Below are positions 25,964 to 35,753 of a DNA stretch of 64,000 bases, in pieces. Location: positions 4,512,571 to 4,576,570 of the forward strand of contig NZ_CP004388.1 in NCBI RefSeq assembly GCF_000300235.2, in the 5' to 3' direction. This DNA comes from Thalassospira xiamenensis M-5 = DSM 17429. Its GTDB lineage: Bacteria > Pseudomonadota > Alphaproteobacteria > Rhodospirillales > Thalassospiraceae. Position 1 is the stretch's first letter; the number at the start of each line of letters is the position of its first letter. The position numbers were made by a program, and so were the translations under genes. The notes beneath the pieces are model-generated. The model was not told the DNA's origin and ran no database searches. It saw only the letters and a program-made list of their open reading frames with translations.

Positions 25964-27478
25964 ATGAGCGCGCGCCCTGTTCCTGCTTTGATGTTGCAAG
26001 GTACCGGTTCGGATGTTGGAAAATCCTTGCTGGTGGCGGGCCTGTGCCGTGCCTTTGCGCAGCGGGGGCTTCGGGTGCGACCATTCAAACCGCAAAACAT
26101 GTCCAATAATGCGGCCGTAACCGAAGATGGCGGCGAAATTGGCCGGGCACAGGCGTTGCAGGCGCGGGCGTGCGGTGTGCCTGCGTCGGTTCACATGAAC
26201 CCGGTTCTGTTAAAACCCCAAAGTGAAATTGGTGCTCAGGTCGTGGTACAGGGCAAGGTCCTGACCAGTGCCAAGGCACGGGATTATTATCGGCTGAAAC
26301 GCGATTTGCTGCCGCGTGTGGTGGAAAGCTTTGATCTGGTTTCTGCTGATGCCGATCTCGTGCTGGTCGAAGGTGCCGGATCACCGGCCGAGGTTAATTT
26401 GCGTGCCGCCGATATTGCTAATATGGGCTTTGCCGAGGCGGTCAAAGTTCCGGTCGTTCTGGTGGGGGACATTGATCGGGGCGGGGTGATCGCATCAATC
26501 GTCGGTACGCATGCTCTGCTGTCCGAGGGGGACCGTCACTGGCTGCGCGGTTATATCATCAACAAGTTTCGGGGCGACGTATCGCTGTTCGAGCCTGCCT
26601 TGCAGATCATCCACGATCATACGGGGCTTGAAAGTTACGGTATCGCAACGTATTGGCAGGGCGCCAATCGCCTGCCGGCCGAGGATGGCGTGGCGCTTGA
26701 AAAAGCCGGGCGTTATGTGCGGTCGGGCGTGGATGAGAACCGGATCAGGATTGCAGTGCCGCACCTGCCGCGGATTGCGAATTTTGATGATCTTGATCCA
26801 CTTGCCGCCGAACGAGATATTGATCTTCTGATCATTAAACCGGGCGAAGTTATTCCTGCCGATATTGATCTGGTACTTTTGCCTGGCAGCAAATCGACCA
26901 CATCCGACCTTCGTTTCCTGAAACAGCAGAGCTGGGATATTGACATTCTGGCGCATTACCGCCGGGGCGGTCATGTGATTGGCATTTGCGGCGGATATCA
27001 GATGCTTGGGCGCATGGTCCATGATCCCGATGGTATAGAAGGTGCGGCGGGATCAGAAGCCGGGCTTGGATTGCTTGACGTTGAAACCGTGATGGGCGGT
27101 GACAAGACGCTGCGTCAAACCACCGGGCTGGCGGGACTTGGTGGGGTTATGGCCGATATCCCGGTCAGTGGTTATGAAATCCATATGGGCGAGACAACCG
27201 GGCCGGATCGTGACCGAAGCTGGCTTTGTCTTGATGGCGGGATTGTTGACGGTGCGCAAAGTGCCGATGGACGAGTTACGGGATGCTATTTACATGGCCT
27301 GTTTGGCAGTGATCCGTTCCGGTCGGCTTATCTGAGCGCGATCGTCAACCGGGAAAGGAACAGTACCATCGATTTTGAAGCTGGCATTGATGCCGCCCTT
27401 GATGAACTGGCCGATCATGTTGGGGCGTGCCTTGATCTTGACGGGCTTTTGGCATTGGCACAAAGCCGGTCAGGATGA
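25964..27478 (+). CDS. cobQ: Cobyric acid synthase
   Basis: A 504-residue glutamine-dependent amidotransferase that amidates the b, d, e and g side chains of adenosylcobyrinic acid a,c-diamide. The N-terminal dethiobiotin-synthetase-like domain has LQGTGSDVGKSLLVAG (about 11-26) and FKPQNMSNNAAVT. The C-terminal class I glutaminase has Cys342 in GICGGYQMLG and His444 in GCYLHGLFGSD. The ATG at 25964 is preferred over a TTG at 25925. It follows cobO closely. Confidence 0.96.
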   Translation: MSARPVPALMLQGTGSDVGKSLLVAGLCRAFAQRGLRVRPFKPQNMSNNAAVTEDGGEIGRAQALQARACGVPASVHMNPVLLKPQSEIGAQVVVQGKVLTSAKARDYYRLKRDLLPRVVESFDLVSADADLVLVEGAGSPAEVNLRAADIANMGFAEAVKVPVVLVGDIDRGGVIASIVGTHALLSEGDRHWLRGYIINKFRGDVSLFEPALQIIHDHTGLESYGIATYWQGANRLPAEDGVALEKAGRYVRSGVDENRIRIAVPHLPRIANFDDLDPLAAERDIDLLIIKPGEVIPADIDLVLLPGSKSTTSDLRFLKQQSWDIDILAHYRRGGHVIGICGGYQMLGRMVHDPDGIEGAAGSEAGLGLLDVETVMGGDKTLRQTTGLAGLGGVMADIPVSGYEIHMGETTGPDRDRSWLCLDGGIVDGAQSADGRVTGCYLHGLFGSDPFRSAYLSAIVNRERNSTIDFEAGIDAALDELADHVGACLDLDGLLALAQSRSG

Positions 27479-27670
27479 CAGGATGACAAAAAGCGCAAGA
27501 TTGGTGCTGTTTGGCGCGACAAAGCCTTTACATCTGCGCATTTGCGTGGTTTGAGAGAATTTGAAATTCCGGTCCTGTAATGAATGGCGCACAGACGCCA
27601 TATGGTATCAAACTGCCATATGCGGCCCGGTTTGCAAAACGTTCATCCTTGGTTGGGTATCTTCAATTCC

Positions 27671-28342
27671 ATGCGTCAATTACATCATTTCTGGCTATCA
27701 CCGTTTTCGCGCAAAGTGCGTCTGGTTCTGGCCGAGAAGAAGCTTGAATTCGAGCTTAAGGCAGAACCTGTCTGGGAGCGACGCGATGCGTTTCTGTCGC
27801 TGAATCCGGCGGGCGAAGTGCCGGTTCTGGAAGAAGAAGATGGCACGGTGTTGTGCGATTCAACCGTCATCTGCGAATATCTGGATGAAGTTTATACCGA
27901 CACGCCGCTTTTGGGTTCGGATGCCAAGGAACGTGCGGAAATCCGCCGCCTTGTTGCGTGGTTTGATGGTAAGTTCAACCGCGAGGTCACCGATCATCTG
28001 CTCGGCGAGAAGTTGTTGAAACGATTCTTTTCGACCGGGACGCCGGATACCAAAATCCTGCGCGCCGGGCGGACCAATGCGGCCTATCATCTGGATTATA
28101 TCGGCTGGCTGTTTGAACGCCGGAACTGGCTGGCTGGCGAACATCTGACCATGGCTGATATTGCTGCCGCGGCACAGATTTCTGTCATTGATTATATGGG
28201 TGACATCAACTGGTCGAAACATCCGCGTGCCAAGGATTGGTATATGCGGATCAAAAGCCGCCCCGCGATGCGCGATATTCTGGCGGACCGGCAGGCAAGC
28301 TTCCCACCGTCCCCGCATTATGCAGATCTGGATTTTGAATGA
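27671..28342 (+). CDS. Glutathione S-transferase family protein
   Basis: A 223-residue GST-like protein. The N-terminal thioredoxin-fold domain (about 1-80) shows SPFSRKVRLVLAEKKLEF and NPAGEVPVLEEEDG, with the cis-Pro and DSTVICEYLDE glutathione contacts; the C-terminal helical domain has LTMADIAAAAQISVIDY. The Ser of SPFSRK is a candidate activating residue. The ATG at 27671 begins the family's usual first strand (LHHFWLSPFS). The following methyltransferase starts within its stop codon (ATGA). Confidence 0.88.
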   Translation: MRQLHHFWLSPFSRKVRLVLAEKKLEFELKAEPVWERRDAFLSLNPAGEVPVLEEEDGTVLCDSTVICEYLDEVYTDTPLLGSDAKERAEIRRLVAWFDGKFNREVTDHLLGEKLLKRFFSTGTPDTKILRAGRTNAAYHLDYIGWLFERRNWLAGEHLTMADIAAAAQISVIDYMGDINWSKHPRAKDWYMRIKSRPAMRDILADRQASFPPSPHYADLDFE

Positions 28343-29145
28343 CGGGTTCGTCGAAGGTCGACAGCTTTTACCCGCAAGGTGGCCTTAACGCCGCCAGCTA
28401 CGATCTTCGTGCCGATCTTGATCGCAAATTATTCGAAGACCCGATTCCGTTTTATCGCGATATTGCCGTTAAAACCGGTGGCCCTGTTCTCGAACTGGGG
28501 TGTGGCACCGGGCGCATTGCGGCTGCCATTCACGAGGCCGGTATCGCGATTGAAGGACTTGATCTTTCCGATGCGATGCTGACCCAGGCACGGACGAAAT
28601 ATCCCGATATGGTCTGGCACAAGGGCAATATGTGCGACTTTGATCTGGGACGGAGATTTGCCCTGATCATCATCCCGTTTCGTGGTTTTCAGGAAATCAC
28701 CGATGGCGAGGATCAGAAACGCTGCCTGATGACGGCCTCTGATCATTTGCTGCCTGGCGGGATGCTGGTTCTTGATCTGATTGATCCCGACCTTCGGTAT
28801 TGCCTTCCGGAAGGTGATCCGGAAAGTGTTGAACTGCCGCTGTTTCCGATGCCAGAAGGTGTTGGAGCACAAGATAGCAGGTTGCGGATCACCGCAATGG
28901 AGCGCACAAGCGACCCCCTGACCCAGCGGTTTGAAGAACATTGGCGGTTCGAGGAAATTGATCCCTCAGGAAATGTTCTGCGATGCGAGGATTGCTGGCA
29001 TCACATGCGATGGGTTCATCGTAGTGAAATGCGCCTGATGTTAGAGATTTCAGGTTTCATTTCGGTGTCGGAATTTTCGGATTTCAAAGGCAGCCCGCCG
29101 CGATATGCAGCCAATCAGGTCTGGATGGCAAAACGACCGGACTGA
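28339..29145 (+). CDS. Class I SAM-dependent methyltransferase
   Basis: A 268-residue methyltransferase with the SAM-binding motif GPVLELGCGTGRIAAAI near residue 50, IEGLDLSDAMLTQA (motif II) and LIIIPFRGFQEI. The substrate is not evident; C-terminal residues WHHMRWVHRSEMRLML are typical of small-molecule methyltransferases acting with a lid domain. Start and GST stop overlap by four bases, so the pair is co-translated. The stop codon lies within a hairpin terminator. Confidence 0.82.
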   Translation: MTGSSKVDSFYPQGGLNAASYDLRADLDRKLFEDPIPFYRDIAVKTGGPVLELGCGTGRIAAAIHEAGIAIEGLDLSDAMLTQARTKYPDMVWHKGNMCDFDLGRRFALIIIPFRGFQEITDGEDQKRCLMTASDHLLPGGMLVLDLIDPDLRYCLPEGDPESVELPLFPMPEGVGAQDSRLRITAMERTSDPLTQRFEEHWRFEEIDPSGNVLRCEDCWHHMRWVHRSEMRLMLEISGFISVSEFSDFKGSPPRYAANQVWMAKRPD

Positions 29146-29157
29146 TGTCCGGCCGTT
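29131..29157. terminator. Terminator at convergent methyltransferase/PstS genes
   Basis: AACGACCGGA and TCCGGCCGTT pair with one mismatch around a short CTGATG loop, overlapping the methyltransferase stop codon; TTTGTT follows. It lies between convergent genes whose stops are about 34 bases apart. Confidence 0.55.
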
Positions 29158-29179
29158 TGTTCATCCATTTTGCGCGGGC

Positions 29180-30211
29180 TTAGTTCCCGACGAATTTCTT
29201 TGCCCCGGCAAGGGCGTCGGCACGTTCATCATCGGGCAGCGGGACCAAGCCATTTTCGGCAAGCAGGCCCTCCTCGCCAATCACCGTGTCCGAGGTATAG
29301 GTCGAAATGAACGAGCCAAGCGTTCTGACCAGTTGCTGGTGATCATCTTTAACATACAGGTAAAGGGCGCGCGATCCGGGATAGCTGCCGTCAAGGATCG
29401 TATCGTAATCGGGGGCAACGCCATTGATCGATACACCCTGCATGGTGTCGCGATTGCGGTCCAGGTTGTTGAAACCCATAATGCCGTAGGACTTCGGGTC
29501 TTTCTCAAGTTTGCTGATGACCAGACGATCATTTTCACCGGCAGCGATATAGGCACCGTCTTCGCGGATGGTGCGGCACAGAAGGCGGAAGCTTTCGGGG
29601 TCGCTGGCTTCGAGGCTGGCGATGTCACTGAAAGTTGCGCATCCCTTGTCCATGAGAAGCTGTCCCATCAGGTCGCGTGTACCCGATGTCGGCGGCGGAC
29701 CATAGACGCGTATCGGAATATCGGGCAGGTCGGCATCGATATCGGACCATTTGACATTCGGATTGGGAACGCTTGCGCCCTGAACCGGGACAGTACGGGC
29801 CAGTGCCAGATAAAGCTGCCGTGCAGTCAATGACATGGTCGGTGCATTACGTCCTCCCATAAGCACGATGCCGTCGTAACCGATTTTTATTTCGCTGATA
29901 TTGCGTACCGAATTGGCAGCACAGATGGCGGTTTCCGACCCGGTGATCTGGCGTGATGCATCGACAATATCGGGATATTCCGCACCGATCCCGCCGCAGA
30001 ACAGTTTAAAACCGCCACCAGAACCGGTGCTTTCAACCACCGGGGCGGGTTCACCGGTGGTCTTGCCAAAATATTCGGCGACCTTGGTGGTCAGCGGAAA
30101 GATGGTCGAAGAACCGACAATTCTTATCTGGTCACGCGCCTGCGCAGTGTTTGCGGCAAGCATCATGGATATGGACGCGGCGATGGCGGTCGTGGCAATC
30201 AAACGACGCAT
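29180..30211 (-). CDS. Periplasmic substrate-binding protein, PstS-like
   Basis: A 343-residue secreted protein with a signal peptide (ATTAIAASISMMLAANTAQA, cleavage before RDQIRI). The mature part follows the phosphate-binding PstS/PBP-like fold: IVGSSTIFPLTTKVAEYFG, ESTGSGGGFKLFCGG and a C-terminal LYVKDDHQQLVRTLGSF. It may bind phosphate or a related anion. The start at 30211 gives the signal peptide; upstream in-frame codons add an implausible leader. No pstC, pstA or pstB gene is adjacent, so it acts with a transporter encoded elsewhere or as a stand-alone protein. Confidence 0.85.
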   Translation of the reverse strand: MRRLIATTAIAASISMMLAANTAQARDQIRIVGSSTIFPLTTKVAEYFGKTTGEPAPVVESTGSGGGFKLFCGGIGAEYPDIVDASRQITGSETAICAANSVRNISEIKIGYDGIVLMGGRNAPTMSLTARQLYLALARTVPVQGASVPNPNVKWSDIDADLPDIPIRVYGPPPTSGTRDLMGQLLMDKGCATFSDIASLEASDPESFRLLCRTIREDGAYIAAGENDRLVISKLEKDPKSYGIMGFNNLDRNRDTMQGVSINGVAPDYDTILDGSYPGSRALYLYVKDDHQQLVRTLGSFISTYTSDTVIGEEGLLAENGLVPLPDDERADALAGAKKFVGN

Positions 30212-30283
30212 GGGGTCCCCCGGCTGAAAATCTGGCGATATGGTCCCGAAACCGACGGGCACATATCAAGTACGGATCAGAAC

Positions 30284-31096
30284 CTATTCCGATCCGGTTT
30301 GAACATCCATCTTTTCTATATTCGCTCTTGCTGCATCAGCGACAGGGGTTCCGTTTGAATTTTCTATGACAGTTAGATAATCCTGACGCGCAAGGTCATT
30401 GTCTTTGTTGATCCGGTGCAGGTTCGCACGTTCAAAAAGCGCCTGAATATTTTGGGGCGAGAGTTCCAGCGCGCGTTGAATATCGGTCATGGCAAGGTCG
30501 TATGTTTCAAGCATGCGCCACGCCGTGCCGCGATAAATCAGTGCTTCGACATTGTTTGGATCAAGATCAAGCGCATTGTTAAGGTCATCGATTGAATCCC
30601 AATACTGACCGGCCATGCCAAGTACCATTGCCCGATCAACCCAAAGGGTCGGATCGTTTTTAACAATGCCAAGTGCGCGGGACTGGTCGCGCCAGGCAAA
30701 TTCCAGATTTCCCGCCATCATCCAGCTTTGTCCGGCCTGGGCCAAAAGCCCGGCGACAACCTGTTGCGGGGATGTGCTTTCATCGGCAAGTGCATCAAGG
30801 CGGGTTGCGGCTTCTTCGTATTTTTCAAGTGCAATCAGGGCGACCGCAACGCAATGTTTCGCCGGTTCACCGCCGCCCATATCGCGCCATGCGATGGCGC
30901 TTTCAAAACCGTCTTCGGGTTTCAGGCGGGCGAGTTTCAGGCAGTCCTGATATTGTTTGGCGTCCTCCGCGCTCATATCCGTGCCTTGCGCCAAGGCTTG
31001 CCTTTGCAGGCCGAGCGAAACCAGAACCATGCCAAACAAAGTCATCGTAATAAGGGATGATGCGCGCAGGGTTTTGCGTGCAAGCAGTTCAGACAT
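30284..31096 (-). CDS. Secreted or anchored TPR protein
   Basis: A 270-residue protein with an N-terminal hydrophobic signal (ITMTLFGMVLVSLGL, then QRQALAQ) and at least four tetratricopeptide-like repeats, for example YWDSIDDLNNALDLDPNNVE and YDLAMTDIQRALELSPQNIQ. TPR proteins bind other proteins; the partner is unknown. It ends 72 bases before the start of the PstS-like gene on the same strand, so they may share a transcript. The ATG at 31096 with GAAAGG upstream is preferred to a longer start. Confidence 0.8.
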   Translation of the reverse strand: MSELLARKTLRASSLITMTLFGMVLVSLGLQRQALAQGTDMSAEDAKQYQDCLKLARLKPEDGFESAIAWRDMGGGEPAKHCVAVALIALEKYEEAATRLDALADESTSPQQVVAGLLAQAGQSWMMAGNLEFAWRDQSRALGIVKNDPTLWVDRAMVLGMAGQYWDSIDDLNNALDLDPNNVEALIYRGTAWRMLETYDLAMTDIQRALELSPQNIQALFERANLHRINKDNDLARQDYLTVIENSNGTPVADAARANIEKMDVQTGSE

Positions 31097-31329
31097 GATG
31101 GGCCTTTCAGTTTGGCGTTGGTTGCAAGGCGGATCGATAATGATCAGCATAGGCGGCTGTTGTCGATTCTGATCTGACCAGAAGCCGTTTATAAGGGCCG
31201 CATTGCAAATCATGAAAGCGGCAAGAAAATGATTGTGATTTCAAAGTTTCCGAAAACCGACCGGAAAGCTTTTGTCATGCGCGTTCAGGGCCGATAGTGT
31301 TCCACACACAAAGATAGTCGCCCCGGCAT

Positions 31330-32247
31330 ATGGATTTGATAATGACCGAAAAGCTGTTTTGCTTCGGATTGGGATTTTCAGCGCGCCTTGTCGCAAATCA
31401 GTTACGCGAAGAAGGCTGGGAAATTGCCGGTACCACGCGTAGCGCAGAAAAGGCCGATAAACTGCGCGCAGAGGGGATTGAGCCGCACATTTTTTCCGAT
31501 GACAAGCCGGTTGCCGATATTCGCGATGCCCTTAAAGATGTGACACATGTCCTGATTTCTGCGCCGCCGGGTGGAAATGGTGATCCTGTTCTGGCCCATC
31601 ATGCCAGTGATCTTGCTGCGTTGCCGGGTGGTACATGGATCGGATATCTGTCGACAACAGGTGTTTATGGCGATTACGACGGTGCGACCGTCACCGAAGA
31701 TGACGACCTGATGCCAAGCGGCAAACGTGGTCGCAGAAGGGTGGCCGCAGAAAAGGCATGGTTCGATCTGGGGCAGCGTCATGATCTTTGTGTGCAAAGT
31801 TTCCGATTGGCCGGGATTTACGGACCGGGACGTAATGCCCTGGAAACGGTTCGATCCGGACGGGCGCGGCGGGTTGTAAAGCCCGGACAGGTTTTTTCAC
31901 GTATCCATGTCGAAGATATTGCACAGACGGTTCTGGCATCCATCAAACGTCCGAATGCCGGTGCGGCTTATAATGTGTGTGACGATGATGCCGCTCCTCC
32001 GCAGGATGTGATTGCGTATGCCTGTGGTTTGCTGGGTATGGACCCTCCGCCGGAGGAAGATTTCAAGACGGCATATCTGAGCCCGATGGCTGCAAGCTTT
32101 TATGAAGATAACAAGCGGGTTGCCAATGACCGTATCAAGGCCGAACTTGGTGTGAAGCTGCGTTTTCCCGACTACAAGGCGGGTTTGCTGGCGCTCCATG
32201 ATGAAATATTGGCCAAAATCAACGGGGGCGGGACACATGCGCTTTAA
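31330..32247 (+). CDS. NAD(P)-binding Rossmann protein (YeeZ-like extended SDR)
   Basis: A 305-residue protein with an N-terminal FCFGLGFSARLVANQL nucleotide-binding loop, the SDR segments LISAPPGG and YLSTTGVYGDYDG, and FRLAGIYGPGRNALE further on. It resembles YeeZ-like NAD-dependent epimerase/dehydratase proteins, whose substrates are unknown. The catalytic YxxxK is not clearly present. The ATG at 31342 is an equally good start. Confidence 0.75.
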   Translation: MDLIMTEKLFCFGLGFSARLVANQLREEGWEIAGTTRSAEKADKLRAEGIEPHIFSDDKPVADIRDALKDVTHVLISAPPGGNGDPVLAHHASDLAALPGGTWIGYLSTTGVYGDYDGATVTEDDDLMPSGKRGRRRVAAEKAWFDLGQRHDLCVQSFRLAGIYGPGRNALETVRSGRARRVVKPGQVFSRIHVEDIAQTVLASIKRPNAGAAYNVCDDDAAPPQDVIAYACGLLGMDPPPEEDFKTAYLSPMAASFYEDNKRVANDRIKAELGVKLRFPDYKAGLLALHDEILAKINGGGTHAL

Positions 32248-32398
32248 AAGCGCATTGTTGACGCACCCTATGGGTCGTATATAACCGCTTAGGAATTTTG
32301 ATCGGGCCGATATCCGCATTTGGCCCTGATGGTACCCAGCGCCGGATCGTGATGGCGGGATCATCGCGACATTACCGACCGGCAAGGAGAGAGCAAGC

Positions 32399-33406
32399 AT
32401 GGATCGTCGTATCGTAACCGTTTTTGGCGGCACCGGATTTGTCGGGCGTCATATCGTCAAGCGCCTGCTTGAGCGCGACTTTATCGTCCGCGTTCCGACC
32501 CGCAGCTTTGAGCGCGTCAAGAAACTGAAGCCGATGGGCTATCTTGGGCAGGTGGTTCCGGTGCATTGCGATGTCCGCAATGAAGAGACGCTCAAAAGCG
32601 CGATCGAAGGTTCGGAAGCGGTGATCAACCTGCTGGGCATTCTGTATCAGCGCGGCAGCAGCAGTTTCATGAATATCCATGTCAAAGCGGCCAAGCGTAT
32701 TGCCGAGGAAGCCAAGGCATGCGGTGTGAAAACCTTCCTGCATATGTCGGCGCTTGGTGTGGATAAGAACCCGCATGCGCTTTATGCGACTTCGAAACTG
32801 GCTGGTGAAAAAGCTGTTCGCGCAGCCTTCCCGGATGCGGTGATTTTCCGTCCGTCGGTTATCTTCGGCCCGGAAGACAAGTTCCTGAACCAGTTTGCCA
32901 CCATGGCGCGCTATTCCTCGGTTCTGCCGGTCATTGGTGCGCCGGGCCTGCCGAAGGTTGAACTCGACAAAGGCAAGGTCGACATGCTTGGCGATGGCGG
33001 ACCGAAATTCCAGCCGGTCTATGTTGCCGACGTTGCGGAGGCATTCGTGACGGCACTGGTCGAGGGTAAATCTGCGGGTAAAACCTATGAACTGGGGGGG
33101 CCGGAAGTCTATAGCTTCATGGGACTCCTGCGCGATATGCTACAGATCACCCGCCAGCGCGCCATTCTGATGCCAGTGCCGTTCTGGCTGGCGTCGATCA
33201 AGGCGTTTTTCCTGCAATTCCTGCCAAAACCGCTTTTGACCCCGGATCAGGTTCGTCTGCTTAAAACCGATAATGTCGTGTCTGACGGTGCCGAAGGTTT
33301 TGCCGAGCTTGGCATTACGCCCAACAGCGTTGAAGCAATTGCGCCGACCTATCTGAAGCGTTTCTGCCCGCCGCGCAAAAGCGGTGAGTTCCGGCGTTTC
33401 GTCTAA
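32399..33406 (+). CDS. Complex I NDUFA9-subunit-family protein
   Basis: A 335-residue atypical short-chain dehydrogenase homologous to the NDUFA9/39-kDa accessory subunit of respiratory complex I. The NADPH-binding motif VFGGTGFVGRHIVKRLLERD is at the N-terminus, and ALYATSKLAGEKAV and FRPSVIFGPEDKF follow. In alphaproteobacteria such proteins are thought to bind NADPH and quinone-related enzymes; the exact role is unsettled. AAGGAGAGAGCAAGC precedes the ATG. A strong bidirectional terminator follows. Confidence 0.9.
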   Translation: MDRRIVTVFGGTGFVGRHIVKRLLERDFIVRVPTRSFERVKKLKPMGYLGQVVPVHCDVRNEETLKSAIEGSEAVINLLGILYQRGSSSFMNIHVKAAKRIAEEAKACGVKTFLHMSALGVDKNPHALYATSKLAGEKAVRAAFPDAVIFRPSVIFGPEDKFLNQFATMARYSSVLPVIGAPGLPKVELDKGKVDMLGDGGPKFQPVYVADVAEAFVTALVEGKSAGKTYELGGPEVYSFMGLLRDMLQITRQRAILMPVPFWLASIKAFFLQFLPKPLLTPDQVRLLKTDNVVSDGAEGFAELGITPNSVEAIAPTYLKRFCPPRKSGEFRRFV

Positions 33407-33432
33407 GCACTAAATCTTTCAGAACTGATATT

Positions 33433-33465
33433 AAAATCCCCGCCGATTATTTCGGCGGGGATTTT
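33433..33465. terminator. Strong bidirectional terminator
   Basis: A perfect 13-bp stem, AAAATCCCCGCCG (33433-33445) with CGGCGGGGATTTT (33453-33465), around a 7-base loop. A/T ends on both sides make it effective for the NDUFA9-like gene (plus) and the chemoreceptor gene (minus). Confidence 0.9.
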
Positions 33466-33492
33466 TGTTGATTTCAGGCATTCTCAAGCAGC

Positions 33493-35652
33493 CTAACCGG
33501 CGCGAACACGGGCTACAAAGCTGTTGGCTTCGTCCTGCAGACGATGGGCCTTTTGCAGAAGCTCTTCGGCAGTGTTGCGGGTTGAACCTGACAGGTCCTG
33601 AACTGCCTCGGCGGCACGCGATACATTGAGCATGTTTTCAGACACGTGACGCACACCGTTGGCGGCTTCTTCCGATCCGCTGGCAATCTCGGCCGTGGCA
33701 GAACCCTGTTGACGCATGGCGGCTGCGATCGAGCTTGAGATCGTATCGATTTCGCCGATAGTCCGGGCGATGGTCGAAATCATCTCGACGGCTTCGCTGC
33801 TGACCGAACGCATTTCTTCGATTTGCTTGCCGATATCCTCGGTCGCGCGCTGGGTTTGGGATGCCAGATTTTTGACCTCGTTTGCGACCACGGCAAAGCC
33901 CTTGCCGGCGTCACCGGCTCGTGCGGCTTCGATGGTAGCGTTAAGGGCCAGCAGGTTGGTTTGGTCAGCAATGGTCGTGATCAGTTCAATGACTTCGCCA
34001 ATGCGATTTGCCGTGTCAGACATCTGGCGAACGGTTTCATCAGATTTGCGGGCTTCGGAAACGGCAGCGCGGGAAACTTCCTCTGCCTTGGAAACCTGTC
34101 GTTCGATTTCGGCAATCGATGCAGACAGTTCCTCGGTTGCGGACGAGACCGAGCTGACATTCTGGGATGCATTCTGGGATGCTTCGCTGACTTCGATTGC
34201 GCGGTGAACGTTGTCACCGGCGTTATGTGCCATGTTGTCGGCGGCATCGCGCATGTCACCAACCTGGGACAGCAGTTCCGTGACCAGCCCATTGACGGAA
34301 CTTTCAAAGCCGTTCGCCATTTCCAGCAATGCTTCGCGACGTTGTTGTTCCGCACGAATTTCTGCGGCTTTGTTTTCTTCCCGAAGACGTTCTGCTTCCT
34401 TCGCGTTTTCCCGGAACAATTCGACTGCCGATGCCATATCTGCAATTTCGTCGCTGCCATGATCGGTTACCGGTGTTTCAAGGTCGCCTTTGGTCAAGCG
34501 ATCCATGGCAACGTTCAATCCGATCAGACGGGCCAAAAGATTGCGTTGGACATAAAGCCATATGATCAGTGCAGAAATAATCAGTGCTGCGGTCGCAACC
34601 CCGATCATGATGTTTTTCGCAATGCCGATGGTGGTTGTAACCCCCTGATTGGCATCGTTGATTTTCGCGCGCATATCTTCCAGAAGTCGTTGCGCGGTTT
34701 GGGCCATTTGTTGGGATGTCTCTGTTGTTTGTGTCAACAGATCGGTCAGCAAAGCTTCGCTAACGAATTCGTTCTGACGCAAATTGAACAGATTGTTACT
34801 GCCGTTCGATGTCAGACCATTTGCAATTGTTTCAACCGACGATCTTGCCGTTTCGCGATCTTCATCCGACGGAATTTCATCTGAGCCACTTTGCATTTGG
34901 GGGATAAGCGGCGTTGATAAATTCTTGATCTTGTCGAGTTCTTCGGGGCTGCTTGCCGTGAAAGTCATGCGGGCCAGTGCGGGAATCTTAAGTGCCACCG
35001 CGCGCAGTTCCAGCATGTTCTTTGTTGTTGGCGCGTCCTCTCCGCGAAGCGTATTCAGCGTTTGAAAGACTTCTTTGGTTTTCTCCGGATTGCGGACCAG
35101 GCCATATAGCTGGCTTAAGTTGTTTTCCAGATTGCTGTTCGCCATGTCACTGGCGCTGATTGTGATCGATTCAATTTCATTCACGGCGCGAATGATGTCA
35201 CTCATGATAAGTTGACGCGTTTTCTGCGTGTCAAATCGTGACTTCATGATATCGGACAAGCTATTAATATTATTGATCATCTTCCCTGTTTGTTGGGAGA
35301 ATGAGCTTAGTATTTCGCCATCAATATCGTATCTGGCCAACTCGGCGATTTGATCGTTCATGCGATTTTCGATCATGCCGAGTGCTTTGGTCGTGTTTTC
35401 CAACTGTGCTTCTGATTGCGCAGTTGTGACACGACGCGCCATGCCGGTGACGGCATCGCTAAACGCGCTTAGTTCCTGGCCGGAAATCAGGGCCGGGATA
35501 GCTTCTTCTGCTACGACTTTTTGCTGTTGTTCTGTGATTTGGAAAGAAAAAACCGCTAGGGCGGCGGCACATACAGCGAGCAAGGCGATTGGCACAATTG
35601 CCAGCATCAGCCTTCCGCGCAAACCAATTTTGCCGGTCATGACAATTCCCAT
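33493..35652 (-). CDS. Methyl-accepting chemotaxis protein, transmembrane
   Basis: A 719-residue chemoreceptor. A first membrane helix (about 12-34) is followed by a roughly 300-residue helical periplasmic domain of unknown ligand, a second helix near 346-367 ([20 protein letters not shown]), a HAMP domain, and the cytoplasmic signalling hairpin with [20 protein letters not shown]. Gln/Glu pairs in the methylation helices are present. No CheW-tether pentapeptide is seen at the C-terminus (ends RVRAG). The ATG at 35640 is an alternative start. It is a single gene ending at a strong terminator. Confidence 0.93.
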   Translation of the reverse strand: MGIVMTGKIGLRGRLMLAIVPIALLAVCAAALAVFSFQITEQQQKVVAEEAIPALISGQELSAFSDAVTGMARRVTTAQSEAQLENTTKALGMIENRMNDQIAELARYDIDGEILSSFSQQTGKMINNINSLSDIMKSRFDTQKTRQLIMSDIIRAVNEIESITISASDMANSNLENNLSQLYGLVRNPEKTKEVFQTLNTLRGEDAPTTKNMLELRAVALKIPALARMTFTASSPEELDKIKNLSTPLIPQMQSGSDEIPSDEDRETARSSVETIANGLTSNGSNNLFNLRQNEFVSEALLTDLLTQTTETSQQMAQTAQRLLEDMRAKINDANQGVTTTIGIAKNIMIGVATAALIISALIIWLYVQRNLLARLIGLNVAMDRLTKGDLETPVTDHGSDEIADMASAVELFRENAKEAERLREENKAAEIRAEQQRREALLEMANGFESSVNGLVTELLSQVGDMRDAADNMAHNAGDNVHRAIEVSEASQNASQNVSSVSSATEELSASIAEIERQVSKAEEVSRAAVSEARKSDETVRQMSDTANRIGEVIELITTIADQTNLLALNATIEAARAGDAGKGFAVVANEVKNLASQTQRATEDIGKQIEEMRSVSSEAVEMISTIARTIGEIDTISSSIAAAMRQQGSATAEIASGSEEAANGVRHVSENMLNVSRAAEAVQDLSGSTRNTAEELLQKAHRLQDEANSFVARVRAG

Positions 35653-35753
35653 TAAGGATTTCAGGGTGTCGGCGGCTTATTTTGCCCTTCTCGACTGTTG
35701 TTACTTGGACCGCCCTGAAAGGTCCAAATCACGAGAAGAAATATCTTTTTGAG

